Of a stretch of DNA of 64,000 bases, positions 30,907 to 39,508 are shown piece by piece. The notes beneath the pieces were generated by a model. That model saw only the letters and a list, made by a program, of their open reading frames with translations, was not told the origin of the DNA and did not search any database. Position numbers and translations under genes: made by a program. Source of the stretch: Halomonas fontilapidosi (GTDB lineage Bacteria > Pseudomonadota > Gammaproteobacteria > Pseudomonadales > Halomonadaceae); assembly GCF_014192285.1 (NCBI RefSeq), contig NZ_JACHXQ010000001.1, positions 712,581-776,580 of the forward strand, in the 5' to 3' direction. Each line of letters opens with the position of its first letter. Position 1 is the stretch's first letter.

Positions 30907-32205
30907 ATGAACAACGCAGAACTCAACGAACTCAAGCAACGCTACGTGGCCAGCGGCGCCGCAAGCCCGGCCACCCAGTTTGCCGACCGCGCCGAGAACG
31001 CCCTGGTGTGGGACGCCGATGGCAACCGCATCGTCGATTTCGCCGGCGGCATCGGCGTGCTCAACATCGGCCATCGCCACCCCAAGGTGGTCCAGGCCGT
31101 CAAGGACCAGCTCGACAAGGTCATGCACACCTGCCAGACCGTGATGCCCTACGAGGGCTATGTGAAAGTGGCCGAGAAACTCAGCCAGGTCACTCCGGTG
31201 CGTGGCCATGCCAAGGTGATGCTCGCCAACTCCGGCGCCGAGGCGCTGGAAAACGCCGTCAAGGTCGCCCGCGCGGCGACCGGCAAGAACAACGTGATCT
31301 GCTTCGACGGCGGCTACCATGGCCGTACCTTCATGACCATGGCCATGAACGGCAAGGTTGCGCCCTACGCCACCGACTTCGGCTCCATGCCGGGCAACGT
31401 CTTCCGCGCCCCCTACCCGGTGCCCTACCACGGCGTCAGCGAGGACGAGGCCCTGCGTGGCCTGAAGATGGCGCTCAAGACCGATGCCAACCCCAAGGAT
31501 ACCGCGGCGATCGTGCTCGAGCCGGTCCTCGGCGAGGGTGGCTTCTATCCGGCGCCGGCGAGCTTCCTCAAGGCGATCCGCGAGATCTGTGACGAGCACG
31601 GCATGCTGATGATCATCGACGAGGTGCAGTCCGGCTTCGGGCGTACCGGCAAGCTGTTCGCCATCGAGCACAGCGGCGTCGAGCCCGACATCATCACCAT
31701 GGCCAAGAGCATGGCGGACGGCATGCCGATCTCCGCCGTGGTCGGCACCGACAAGCACATGGACGCCTCCGGCGCCAACTCGCTGGGCGGTACCTACACC
31801 GGCAGCCCGGTCTCCTGCGCCGCGACCCTGGCCGTGCTCGAGGTCTTCGAGCAGGAGAACATTCTCGAGAAGAGCCAGGCGCTCGGCGACAAGCTGGCCA
31901 AGCGCTTCGCCCAGTGGCAGCAGGACTTCGACTGCGTCGACAACGGTCGCAACATGGGCGCCATGGCGGCCATCGATCTCGTGACCGACAAGGCCAAGCA
32001 TACCCCGGATGCCGACCTGGCGGGCGCGCTGTGCAAGAAGGCCCGCGAGAAGGGGCTGATCCTGCTTTCCTGCGGCCTCTACGGCAACACCATCCGCTTC
32101 TTGATGCCGGTTACCATCGAGGATGAGATCCTCGAGGAAGGGCTCGCCATCGTCGAGGAATCCCTCAAGGAGCTGGTCGGCAGCAAGAGCGCCGCGACCG
32201 CCTGA
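30907..32205 (+). CDS. gabT: 4-aminobutyrate aminotransferase
   Basis: GabT is a PLP class III aminotransferase converting GABA and 2-oxoglutarate to succinate semialdehyde and glutamate. The 432-residue protein has NSGAEALENAVKVAR, GGYHGRTFMTM, IIDEVQSGFGRTG and the PLP-lysine segment MAKSMADGMPISAVVG, and SLGGTYTGSPVSCAA. ATG 30907 has AAGGAG 9 nt upstream; it forms an operon with gabD and ends at a terminator. No gab regulator or GABA permease is adjacent. Confidence 0.96.
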   Translation: MNNAELNELKQRYVASGAASPATQFADRAENALVWDADGNRIVDFAGGIGVLNIGHRHPKVVQAVKDQLDKVMHTCQTVMPYEGYVKVAEKLSQVTPVRGHAKVMLANSGAEALENAVKVARAATGKNNVICFDGGYHGRTFMTMAMNGKVAPYATDFGSMPGNVFRAPYPVPYHGVSEDEALRGLKMALKTDANPKDTAAIVLEPVLGEGGFYPAPASFLKAIREICDEHGMLMIIDEVQSGFGRTGKLFAIEHSGVEPDIITMAKSMADGMPISAVVGTDKHMDASGANSLGGTYTGSPVSCAATLAVLEVFEQENILEKSQALGDKLAKRFAQWQQDFDCVDNGRNMGAMAAIDLVTDKAKHTPDADLAGALCKKAREKGLILLSCGLYGNTIRFLMPVTIEDEILEEGLAIVEESLKELVGSKSAATA

Positions 32206-32237
32206 TAGGGTTCGCCCGGAAGACGACGCAAGACCCA

Positions 32238-32263
32238 CCGCCCGGCTGGCAACAGCCGGGCGG
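32238..32263 (+). terminator. Terminator of gabD-gabT
   Basis: CCGCCCGGCTG and CAGCCGGGCGG form a perfect 11-bp stem with a GCAA loop, followed by TTCGCGTT. Confidence 0.8.
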
Positions 32264-32371
32264 TTCGCGTTGGCAGCCCCCGGCGTTGACGCTCAGAAGC
32301 CGATTGACTGCTAGTCTCGCCGCTTGTCGGCTCGTTCCTTCGCTCATTCGCTCGCCCACCGGTAAGGCACC

Positions 32372-32986
32372 ATGATCCTTCGCACCCTCTCCCTGCTGCG
32401 CTCCCTGCAGGGCGCTCATCAAACCGCCAGCGATGCCCAAGCGCGAATCCAGCAGGCCTGCGACTACCGCTGGCTCAGGCGTCAGCTGGGGCACGGCATC
32501 ATTGACACCCGACAGACCTCGATGGCCGACGGGACCCCCGCCGTCTCGGTGGTAGTGCCCTTCGTGGCCACCCCGGCAAGGCGTCGCGGGGGGCGCTGGC
32601 CGCAGGATCTCGATGAACGGGAGCGCTGCTTCGTGGAGGGGGCCCATGCCTGTCGGGCGGCCGGCGCCCCGGCCTATCGCAAGCTGGAGAGCCTCTCCCA
32701 GGGCTTGGCAGAGGGCGGCTGGGCGGTGCTCAAGGACGCGACACGCTTCCAGTACCTGCTCGACCAGCAGGCCCTGCGACTCACCTGGCGGCGCCCAGGC
32801 TCTCTGGCGGCCGATCTCGCCCGGCAGCTCGGCCGCCGCCTGCCCGACGCCGATGCCGAACGCTACGGCCTCTTCCTGCTGACCCTCAAGGTGCCCGCCT
32901 CGCGCCCCCAGAGCGCGCCCAGCGGTGCCTGGCTGGACAGCTGCCTGGATCGCTATCGGCGCATCCTGCCGACGCCGGCTGGCTGA
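32372..32986 (+). CDS. Hypothetical protein, Arg-rich, soluble
   Basis: The 204-residue product is basic with no signal peptide or membrane span and no motif I recognise. The N-terminal half has helical LRSLQGAHQTASDAQARIQQACDYRWL; a central hydrophobic strand is VSVVVPFVA; the rest is Leu/Arg-rich. ATG 32372 has GGTAAGG upstream. Codon use matches its neighbours and the frame is consistent with high third-position G+C, supporting a real gene. It stands alone between the gabT terminator and the convergent K+ channel gene, 15 nt away. Confidence 0.6.
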   Translation: MILRTLSLLRSLQGAHQTASDAQARIQQACDYRWLRRQLGHGIIDTRQTSMADGTPAVSVVVPFVATPARRRGGRWPQDLDERERCFVEGAHACRAAGAPAYRKLESLSQGLAEGGWAVLKDATRFQYLLDQQALRLTWRRPGSLAADLARQLGRRLPDADAERYGLFLLTLKVPASRPQSAPSGAWLDSCLDRYRRILPTPAG

Positions 32987-33001
32987 ACCACCTCGGACGG
33001 G

Positions 33002-34066
33002 CTAGTCCCCCTCCGCGGCGAGGTAGTGGGCCAACTCGTCGGCCTGTAGCCGGCGCCCGGCGATGTAGAAGACCTCGTCACCCGCCGCCAGCACAACCTC
33101 GTCGTCGGGATTGAGCACCGGATGCAGCTCCGCGGCCTGGCGAATCGCGATCAGCGAGGCCCGGCACTGGCGGCGCAGGCACCTCGACACCCGCTCGACG
33201 GAGAGCGGGAGCGACTGTCCCGTGAGGCGGGTCGAGTACTGGGTCTGTGCCTGATCGGCGTCGACGAGCAGGCGCATGACCTCCTCGCTACCCGGGTCGA
33301 GGGCGGCCTTGACCAGCATCTTCTGATGCAGGGAGGGAATCACGTTCACCTTGGGACAGTGGGTCTCGAGCAGACGCCCCACCATCTGGTTCTTCACGTA
33401 GGCGGTGATCCGGCAGCGCTCGTCGACCAAGGCGGAGAGGTGCATGCAGACCAGATTGGTCTCGCTGTCATCCTCGACGTCGACCACCACCAGAGAGGCG
33501 TCCCTGGCCGAGGCGCGCTCGTAGAGTGTCTCGTCAGACAGCGAGGCGGCCCGGAAGTACTCCACTCCCTGTTCGAGGAAAGGATTACGCGCCGGGGCGT
33601 TCGCCCCCACGCAGAGCGCCACCAGCTGTCCGGGCCGCGCCTCCTCGCGAACCTGCCCGACCAGGGACTCGGTGTAGGCATTGAAGCCGACAATGACGAT
33701 ATGGTCCTTCTGCACGATCGATTGCTCCCCGTTGAGGCGCCGGGTGAACTGGGAGATCACCAGGGCGGAGGCCTTGCCCAGCAGAGTGGCGAACAGGCCG
33801 ATGCCCACCGGAATGATGAAGAACACGACCATCAGCTGGCCGCCCCGCGTCACCGGGGAGTAGTCCCCGTAGCCGACGGTCGAGGTGGTGACGATCATGT
33901 AGTAGAGAAAGGTGGTCGGCGAGTCGACCAGGGCCGTCTCGCCGGTGACGGCCAGACCGAGCCAGGCGAGCAGCAGGTAGGCGAGCAACAGCAGGCCAAG
34001 CACCCCCCACCCCATATCGGCCACGCCGCGGACCAGCACCGCGCCGAGTCGTTTCAGTACATACAT
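33002..34066 (-). CDS. Two-TM potassium channel with RCK/TrkA domains
   Basis: The 354-residue protein has a first span at about 20-40, a pore helix and selectivity filter TSTVGYGDY (TVGYG at 63-67), a second span 75-95 (VVFFIIPVGIGLFATLLG), then a cytoplasmic RCK-N nucleotide-binding domain starting DHIVIVGFNAYT (GxxG variant) and an RCK-C domain with PLSVERVSRCLRRQCRASL and AAGDEVFYIAG. This is the MthK/Kch-like architecture of ligand-gated K+ channels. ATG 34066 is preceded by AAGGGG. It is monocistronic by position. Confidence 0.9.
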   Translation of the reverse strand: MYVLKRLGAVLVRGVADMGWGVLGLLLLAYLLLAWLGLAVTGETALVDSPTTFLYYMIVTTSTVGYGDYSPVTRGGQLMVVFFIIPVGIGLFATLLGKASALVISQFTRRLNGEQSIVQKDHIVIVGFNAYTESLVGQVREEARPGQLVALCVGANAPARNPFLEQGVEYFRAASLSDETLYERASARDASLVVVDVEDDSETNLVCMHLSALVDERCRITAYVKNQMVGRLLETHCPKVNVIPSLHQKMLVKAALDPGSEEVMRLLVDADQAQTQYSTRLTGQSLPLSVERVSRCLRRQCRASLIAIRQAAELHPVLNPDDEVVLAAGDEVFYIAGRRLQADELAHYLAAEGD

Positions 34067-34178
34067 GGGGGCCCCTTGATCGCACCTGGCCATGCCTCAT
34101 GACCAGGCCACAGAGAAAACGCCCCCGCCCCGACCACCTGCCGGAACGAAGGCGTTTCGTATCGCCGCGGCGCGTCAG

Positions 34179-34421
34179 TCAGGCCTTCTTGACCTTGGCA
34201 ATCACCCACAACAGCACCACGGCCCCGACGATGGCCGTGACCAGCGAGCCGATGAACCCGCCGGCCTGCAGGCCCAGCAGGTTGAACAGGCCACCGCCGA
34301 CGACGGCACCCACCACGCCGACCCCGATATTACCGAGAATGCCGAAGCCGCCGCCGCGCATGATATGGCCGGCGATCCAGCCGGCGAGGCCACCGATGAT
34401 CAACCAGGCGATGATTCCCAT
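34179..34421 (-). CDS. GlsB/YeaQ/YmgE family stress-response membrane protein
   Basis: An 80-residue, very hydrophobic, Gly-rich protein with three spans: IIAWLIIGGLAGWIAGHIM, IGVGVVGAVVGGGLFNLLGL and IGSLVTAIVGAVVLLWVIAKV. This is the transglycosylase-associated (Transgly_assoc) family, induced by envelope or osmotic stress in several bacteria. ATG 34421 has GGAGGG upstream. It lies between the K+ channel gene and the DUF924 gene on the same strand with separate spacing. Confidence 0.9.
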   Translation of the reverse strand: MGIIAWLIIGGLAGWIAGHIMRGGGFGILGNIGVGVVGAVVGGGLFNLLGLQAGGFIGSLVTAIVGAVVLLWVIAKVKKA

Positions 34422-34491
34422 GGCATACCCTCCTGTCTGCTTGGTTAAGGATGTTACCGATGGTGCCTTGCCAGGCGCCGGGAGAAAAGCC

Positions 34492-35040
34492 TCAAAAGGC
34501 GGAACCGGGCTGCGCGAGGAAGGCCAGCTCCTCGCGGGTGGATTCGCGCCCGAGGATGGCGTTGCGATGGGGATAGCGCCCGAAGCGCTCGATGACCTCG
34601 CGGTGGCGGTGTTCGTGGCGCAGGTTTTCCTCCAGCCCCGGCTGGGCAAAAAGGCGCTCTGCCTCGTCATGGATCGCCAGCGACTCGCTGTGCATGAAGG
34701 GCATGAACAGGAAGGCCCGCCAGGGCACGTCCAGCAAGCGGTCCGCGCGCTGCGCAACCGCCTCCTGGGCCAGCACCAGGGCCACCGGATCCCAGGCATA
34801 GGCGCGCGGCGCTCCCCGGTGGATGTTGCGCGGAAACTGATCGAGCACCAGCACCTCGGCCAGCCTGCCGCGGGCGGACGTCCGCCAATGCCAGAACTCG
34901 CCACGCCCCGCCGCCTCGAGCCACGCACCGAAGCGACGTGTCACCTCGGCATCCAGGACCGGATCCTTGCGGAACCACTGGGGGGGAGTGAGTTCCTTGA
35001 ACCAGAAGTCGATGACCGCTTCCGGGCGACGCTCTTCCAT
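34492..35040 (-). CDS. DUF924 family protein
   Basis: The 182-residue soluble helical protein has the DUF924 (TPR-like) hallmarks: VIDFWFKELTPPQWFRKDP, VLVLDQFPRNIHRG, AWDPVALVLAQEAV, FLFMPFMHSESLAIHDEAERL, and FGRYPHRNAILGR. The family is widespread and its role unknown. ATG 35040 is preceded by a strong GAGGAGG; the longer start at 35082 is less likely. Confidence 0.88.
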   Translation of the reverse strand: MEERRPEAVIDFWFKELTPPQWFRKDPVLDAEVTRRFGAWLEAAGRGEFWHWRTSARGRLAEVLVLDQFPRNIHRGAPRAYAWDPVALVLAQEAVAQRADRLLDVPWRAFLFMPFMHSESLAIHDEAERLFAQPGLEENLRHEHRHREVIERFGRYPHRNAILGRESTREELAFLAQPGSAF

Positions 35041-35125
35041 GATCACCTCCTCATCGCATTGGAGTGGAGCTGGTATCATCACAGGTTAGCCGCCCCACCA
35101 CCTGCCCACCAACGAAGGAGACCCC

Positions 35126-35344
35126 ATGACCGCCTACGAACTGCTGCAGATGCTGGGTTACGTCTGCAACATCCTCGGCCTGCTGGTCTGTATTGGCGGC
35201 CTGACCCTGGCGCGTCGCACCGAACGACGCCTGCTCGGTGGTAGCCTGGCGGTACTGGGCTTCGTGATCGCCGCGGCCCCCGTGCTGGCACAGCTCTTCG
35301 GACTGGTTGAGCCGGTGCCGGCGGGCGCCCTGCCGCCGCGCTAG
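35126..35344 (+). CDS. Small two-span membrane protein, unknown function
   Basis: A 72-residue product with spans at about 9-29 (GYVCNILGLLVCIGGLTLA) and 39-58 (GGSLAVLGFVIAAAPVLAQL), joined by a short RRTERR loop. Not recognised. GAAGGAG lies 6 nt before ATG 35126, which makes translation likely. It is divergent from the DUF924 gene and 86 nt before ycjX. Confidence 0.65.
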   Translation: MTAYELLQMLGYVCNILGLLVCIGGLTLARRTERRLLGGSLAVLGFVIAAAPVLAQLFGLVEPVPAGALPPR

Positions 35345-35430
35345 TCGCACGGCGCTTAACGTCCCAATGCCTCGCCAGATGGTCGTCCAGCCCAGCCATT
35401 ATCCAGTCACCGACCCTGCAAGGATGCTCC

Positions 35431-36825
35431 ATGCGCAACCCGCTTGCCCGTGAACTCCATGACCTGCTCGAGCGCGGTCGTGACCGTCAGCTGCGTCTGG
35501 CCGTGACCGGCCTGTCACGCTCGGGCAAGACGGCCTTTCTGACCTCGCTGGTCAATCAACTCCGTCATGCCGGCCTCGAGGCGCGACTCGAGCTGATGCC
35601 GGCCGCCCGCGAGGGGCGACTCCTGGGAGCCCGGCGGGTAGCGCAACAGGACCTCGGCGTGCCGCGCTTCCCCTACGACCATGCCATGCAGGCGCTGGAT
35701 GACCAGCCACCGCGCTGGCCCGAGCCGACACGTGGCATCAGCGAGCTGCGACTGGCGATCCGTTACCGACCCGCCCGGCGCGGTCTGCTCGGCGGCGAGA
35801 CACGCCAGCTGACTCTGGACCTCTTCGACTATCCCGGCGAATGGCTGCTCGACCTGCCACTGCTGAACCACGACTACCTGAGCTGGAGCCGGGCTCAGCG
35901 GCATGACGGTGGCAGCGAGCGCGCCGCCCTGTTCGCCGACTGGCATCGGGCGGTAGCGGCACTCGACCCGGCAGAGGAGGTCGACGAGGCGCGCCTTGCC
36001 GAGATCGCCGAGCTGTACGCGACGGGGCTGCGGACAGCTCGGGAGGCCGGCTTCGCCGACCTGCAGCCGGGACGCTTCCTGTTGCCCGGGGAGCTCGAGG
36101 GCGCACCGGTGCTGCAGTTCTTCCCCCTGCCGGGCATCAAGGAGGCCGACCGCGCCGAACTCGCCGCCCTGCCGGCCGACAGCCTCTATGCCACCCTGAC
36201 GCGGCGCTTTCGCCACTACCAGCAGCATATCGTCAAGCCCTTCTATCGCGAGCACTTCCGCCGCTTCGACCGCCAGATCGTGCTGGTCGACGTGCTCGGG
36301 GCCCTCAACGCCGGGCCGGAGCGCTTCGAGGATCTCTCACGGGCCCTGTCGAACCTCATGCAGAGCTTCGATTACGGCAGTCGCAGCCTGCTGACCCGGC
36401 TGTTTGCCCCGCGCATCGACCGGCTGGCCATCGCCGCCACCAAGGCCGACCATGTCACGCCCGAGCAGCATGGCCGCCTGGTCGCCCTGCTCGAGGCCCT
36501 GCTCGCTGACCCGCTGAAGGACCTGCGCTTCGCCGACGTACCGGTTCGGGCCCTCTCGCTGGCGGCGATCCGCGCCACGCAGAGCCACGAGGTCAACCAG
36601 CAGGGGCGACGCACCCCGGCCCTGCGCGGCACCACCCTGGCCGGCGAGACGCTGCTGCTGTTTCCCGGCGAGGTGCCCGACCGGCTGCCGGCAAGGGACT
36701 TCTGGGCCCGTCAGGGCTTCGACTTCACGGCCTTCCGCCCCCTGCCCCGCGACAAGGGGGCGCCACTCCCCCACATCCGCATGGATGCCGCCCTGGACTG
36801 GCTGATCGGAGACAAGCTGTCATGA
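35431..36825 (+). CDS. ycjX: YcjX family GTP-binding protein (DUF463)
   Basis: The 464-residue protein has a P-loop GLSRSGKT at 27-34, LDLFDYPGEWLLDLPLL, the HFRRFDRQIVLVDVLGALN block and a later IAATKADHVTPEQH (NKxD-like TKAD). This is the YcjX NTPase family; in E. coli ycjXF is a phage-shock (psp) regulon member. No psp genes lie beside it here. It overlaps ycjF by 4 nt (ATGA). Confidence 0.93.
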   Translation: MRNPLARELHDLLERGRDRQLRLAVTGLSRSGKTAFLTSLVNQLRHAGLEARLELMPAAREGRLLGARRVAQQDLGVPRFPYDHAMQALDDQPPRWPEPTRGISELRLAIRYRPARRGLLGGETRQLTLDLFDYPGEWLLDLPLLNHDYLSWSRAQRHDGGSERAALFADWHRAVAALDPAEEVDEARLAEIAELYATGLRTAREAGFADLQPGRFLLPGELEGAPVLQFFPLPGIKEADRAELAALPADSLYATLTRRFRHYQQHIVKPFYREHFRRFDRQIVLVDVLGALNAGPERFEDLSRALSNLMQSFDYGSRSLLTRLFAPRIDRLAIAATKADHVTPEQHGRLVALLEALLADPLKDLRFADVPVRALSLAAIRATQSHEVNQQGRRTPALRGTTLAGETLLLFPGEVPDRLPARDFWARQGFDFTAFRPLPRDKGAPLPHIRMDAALDWLIGDKLS

Positions 36826-37892
36826 CCTCTTCCCGCGAACGGGATCCGCGCCCGGGCGAACGCTTCATCCTCGATGACGTGCCACCCCCGGAGACCGACC
36901 CCGGCGATCCCCGGCCCGGGCAACACTTTGATGCCGAGATGGCGAGCCAGCCACTGGCCGACCCGCAGGCCGATGCGGCCCCCGGCGAGCGGGCACTGGA
37001 GCATGGCCTGATGCGACCGCGCCGGCGTCGCTGGGGGCTGCTCAGCCTGCTGGGCGGCAGCGTGGGCCTGGGCGTCGTAGAGGCCGGCCGGACCCTGCAT
37101 GCTGCCAGTCTCGGCGGCGACTGGCTCGCCGGCGGCTGGAGCCTGCTGCTGCTGCTCGCCCTGGGGCTTGGCAGCTCGGCCCTGCTGCGCGAGCTGTGGC
37201 GCCTGCGCCGCCTGGCCCGCCACGCTCGCCTCCGCGAGCGCCTCGCCGAACTGCCCGACGCCGCCCCGGCCCAGGCGGCGTCGCTGGCCGGACAGCTGCG
37301 CCGCGACCTTGGCCTCGACGACGACCATCCCCACTGGCAGGCCTTCCTGGCCGCTCGCGAGCCCCATCATGATGGCCGCGACACGCGGGCACTGCTGACC
37401 CACCACCTGCTCGCCCCCCGCGACCGGGAGGCCCGCCGGCTGATCTCACGAATGTCCGGCGAGACCGCGGTCATGGTGGCCGTCAGCCCCCTGACGCTGG
37501 TCGACATGGCACTGGTGGCCTGGCGCCACCTGGCGATGGTCGACCGCCTGTGCCGGCTCTACGGGCTGGAACTGGGCTATGCGGCTCGCCTGCGACTGCT
37601 GCGCAGCGTGCTCTATCAGATGGCATTCGCCGGAGTCAGCGAGATCGCCAGCGAGGCGAGCATGCAGATGCTGTCGATGGACCTGGCCGGCAAGCTCTCG
37701 ACACGTGCCGCCCAGGGACTGGGCATCGGCCTGCTGGCGGCGCGCCTGGGGCTGCGCACCCAGCGCCTGGCCCGGCCGCTGGACTTCAGCGTGGACGAGG
37801 CGCCACGCATGGCCGGCCTGCGCCGCGACCTCTGGCAGCAGCTACGCCGCCTGGACGCCGGCGATGAGAAGGCCAAGCCGCGACACCCTTGA
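36822..37892 (+). CDS. ycjF: YcjF family inner-membrane protein (DUF697, TIGR01620)
   Basis: The 356-residue protein has a polar, Pro/Asp-rich N-terminal 65 residues, two adjacent membrane spans (about 67-115: LLSLLGGSVGLGVVEAGRTL and LLLLLALGLGSSALL), and the DUF697 helical domain with MVAVSPLTLVDMALVAWRHLAMVDRLCRLYG and YQMAFAGVSEIASEASMQML. Pairing with ycjX by ATGA overlap is conserved. Function is unknown beyond stress association. Confidence 0.92.
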   Translation: MTSSRERDPRPGERFILDDVPPPETDPGDPRPGQHFDAEMASQPLADPQADAAPGERALEHGLMRPRRRRWGLLSLLGGSVGLGVVEAGRTLHAASLGGDWLAGGWSLLLLLALGLGSSALLRELWRLRRLARHARLRERLAELPDAAPAQAASLAGQLRRDLGLDDDHPHWQAFLAAREPHHDGRDTRALLTHHLLAPRDREARRLISRMSGETAVMVAVSPLTLVDMALVAWRHLAMVDRLCRLYGLELGYAARLRLLRSVLYQMAFAGVSEIASEASMQMLSMDLAGKLSTRAAQGLGIGLLAARLGLRTQRLARPLDFSVDEAPRMAGLRRDLWQQLRRLDAGDEKAKPRHP

Positions 37893-37972
37893 TCCGGATC
37901 ATGACAGCCGGCGGGCGAGTGACTAGGCTCCTCGGTAGGTTCCACCGTCATCTCACAGCAAGGACACCGATC

Positions 37973-38413
37973 ATGTTCCACTCCATTCTGGTTCCCGTCG
38001 ACGGCTCCGAGCATGCCAAGAAGGCGCTGTCCGTAGCCTGCCAGCTGGCCCGTCAGGAAGACACCGCCCTGCATCTGCTGCACATACCCGAAGAACTCGC
38101 TCACGAGACCACCCTGGTCTGGGGCATCGGTGCCATCGCCGTCGAGGCGTCGCGTGAGGAGCGCGAGGCGATCGGCAAGCAGGTCGTGGACCGGGCGGCC
38201 GACGCGGCCCGTGAACTCGGCGCCACCAACGTCGAGACGGCCATCGAGCAGGGCGACCCCGCTCGCACCATCATCAGCGAGGCCCGCCGCCGCGGCGTCG
38301 ACGCCATCGTCATGGGCAGTCGCGGGCTGAGCGACCTCAAGGGGCTGGTGGTCGGCAGCGTCTCCCACAAGGTCGGCCACGCCGCCGACTGCACGGTGAT
38401 CACCGTGCGCTGA
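37973..38413 (+). CDS. Universal stress protein (UspA family), ATP-binding type
   Basis: A 146-residue single-domain Usp. MFHSILVPVDGSEHAKKALS at the N-terminus gives the ATP-contact Asp10, and GSRGLSDLKGLVVGSVSHKV matches the G-2x-G-9x-G-S nucleotide motif. ATG 37973 follows AAGGA. Only 80 nt follow ycjF, but a separate role in stress is likely. A short hairpin follows. Confidence 0.93.
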   Translation: MFHSILVPVDGSEHAKKALSVACQLARQEDTALHLLHIPEELAHETTLVWGIGAIAVEASREEREAIGKQVVDRAADAARELGATNVETAIEQGDPARTIISEARRRGVDAIVMGSRGLSDLKGLVVGSVSHKVGHAADCTVITVR

Positions 38414-38431
38414 CGCCGGGGGCAGCCAACC

Positions 38432-38452
38432 TATCGACGTCGACCGTCGATA
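38432..38452 (+). terminator. Possible terminator of usp
   Basis: TATCGACG and CGTCGATA form a perfect 8-bp stem with a TCGAC loop, followed by CCCTCTCT. Confidence 0.45.
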
Positions 38453-38477
38453 CCCTCTCTGAGCTCAGGTTACAAGC

Positions 38478-39284
38478 TCAGGTGGTGGAGACGCCGAAAC
38501 GCTCGCGCAGCGTCGCGGCCACGGCCCGCTCATCGTGGTGGCCGATCCGCCGGGCCCCGGGCACCCGGTCGGCCAGTTCCGGATGGGCATTGGCCATCAC
38601 GTGGGCCTCGCCGGCCAGGGCCAGCATCTCGGTATCATTGAGATTGTCGCCGAAGGCCAGGCAGGCTTCCGGGCCCAGACCCAGGCGCTCGAGCAGCGCC
38701 GCCAGGGCGGTGCCCTTGTTCACGCCCTCGGCCATGATTTCCAGCGACGTGGCCAGCGACCAGGTGAGATGCAGCCGCTCGCCGTGACGGGCCCGAATCG
38801 TCGCCTCCAGCCGCCTGACCGCATCCGGCTCACCGATATACAGCACCTTGCCCACACCTTCGCCGTCCAGTTCCTCGGGGTCGGCGACCCGGTAGCCAAA
38901 GCCGGTATGGGCATGCAGCGCCAGCAGACCGGGCGCCTCGGCATCGATCAGCCACTCATGCTCATGGTAGAGGTTGAGGCGCACCTCGGCGGGGCGCGGC
39001 AGGGCAATCAGCTGCCGGGCCAGCGACGCCTCCAGGTGACGGGCAGTGATCAGGCGACCCTCGGTGTCGTGGAGATAGGCGCCGTTGGTGCTGATCACGT
39101 GCACCGGGATGCCCAGGCGCTCGCGAAAACGCTGCATGTCCTGGAAATGGCGACCCGAGGCGAACGCCAGGTGGTGCCCCTGCCCTGCCAGGGCACGCAA
39201 GGTGTCGATGGTCGTCGGGTGGAGGTCATGGTCGGCCCCGAGCAGGGTGCCGTCGAGGTCGGTGACGATCAGTCGTGGGGTCAT
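38478..39284 (-). CDS. Cof-type HAD-IIB sugar-phosphatase
   Basis: The 268-residue protein has HAD motif I DLDGTLLG near the N-terminus, motif II FASGRH, a C2B-type cap, the motif III lysine near GVNKGTALAAL, and motif IV GDNLNDTEML. It belongs with E. coli Cof/YidA/SupH phosphatases acting on phosphosugars, FMN or PLP; substrate cannot be told. ATG 39284 is chosen for the canonical HAD N-terminus; the extension to 39446 is not HAD-like. Confidence 0.9.
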   Translation of the reverse strand: MTPRLIVTDLDGTLLGADHDLHPTTIDTLRALAGQGHHLAFASGRHFQDMQRFRERLGIPVHVISTNGAYLHDTEGRLITARHLEASLARQLIALPRPAEVRLNLYHEHEWLIDAEAPGLLALHAHTGFGYRVADPEELDGEGVGKVLYIGEPDAVRRLEATIRARHGERLHLTWSLATSLEIMAEGVNKGTALAALLERLGLGPEACLAFGDNLNDTEMLALAGEAHVMANAHPELADRVPGARRIGHHDERAVAATLRERFGVSTT

Positions 39285-39449
39285 GAGGGCATCCGCATGG
39301 GGTGAGGCGTTCAGGCTACCGAAGCTCTCCCCGTCTGTCTTCCTGCCGAATGCCGCCGTCACTGTGCCGCGTTCGGCATCCGGCATTTGCTCGCCGCCGG
39401 CCCGGAGACGCTGCAAGCAACTGATTGCGCATGATGCTCGGCGCACCGT

Positions 39450-39478
39450 TTGGCGCCGGGGTCGCGAATCCGTATAGT
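39450..39478 (+). promoter_or_regulatory. Sigma-70 promoter of rnb
   Basis: TTGGCG (39450-39455), a 17-bp spacer and TATAGT (39473-39478) lie 30 nt before the rnb ATG. Confidence 0.65.
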
Positions 39479-39508
39479 GACCCTCCTACTCGCCAACCGA
39501 TCGTGACC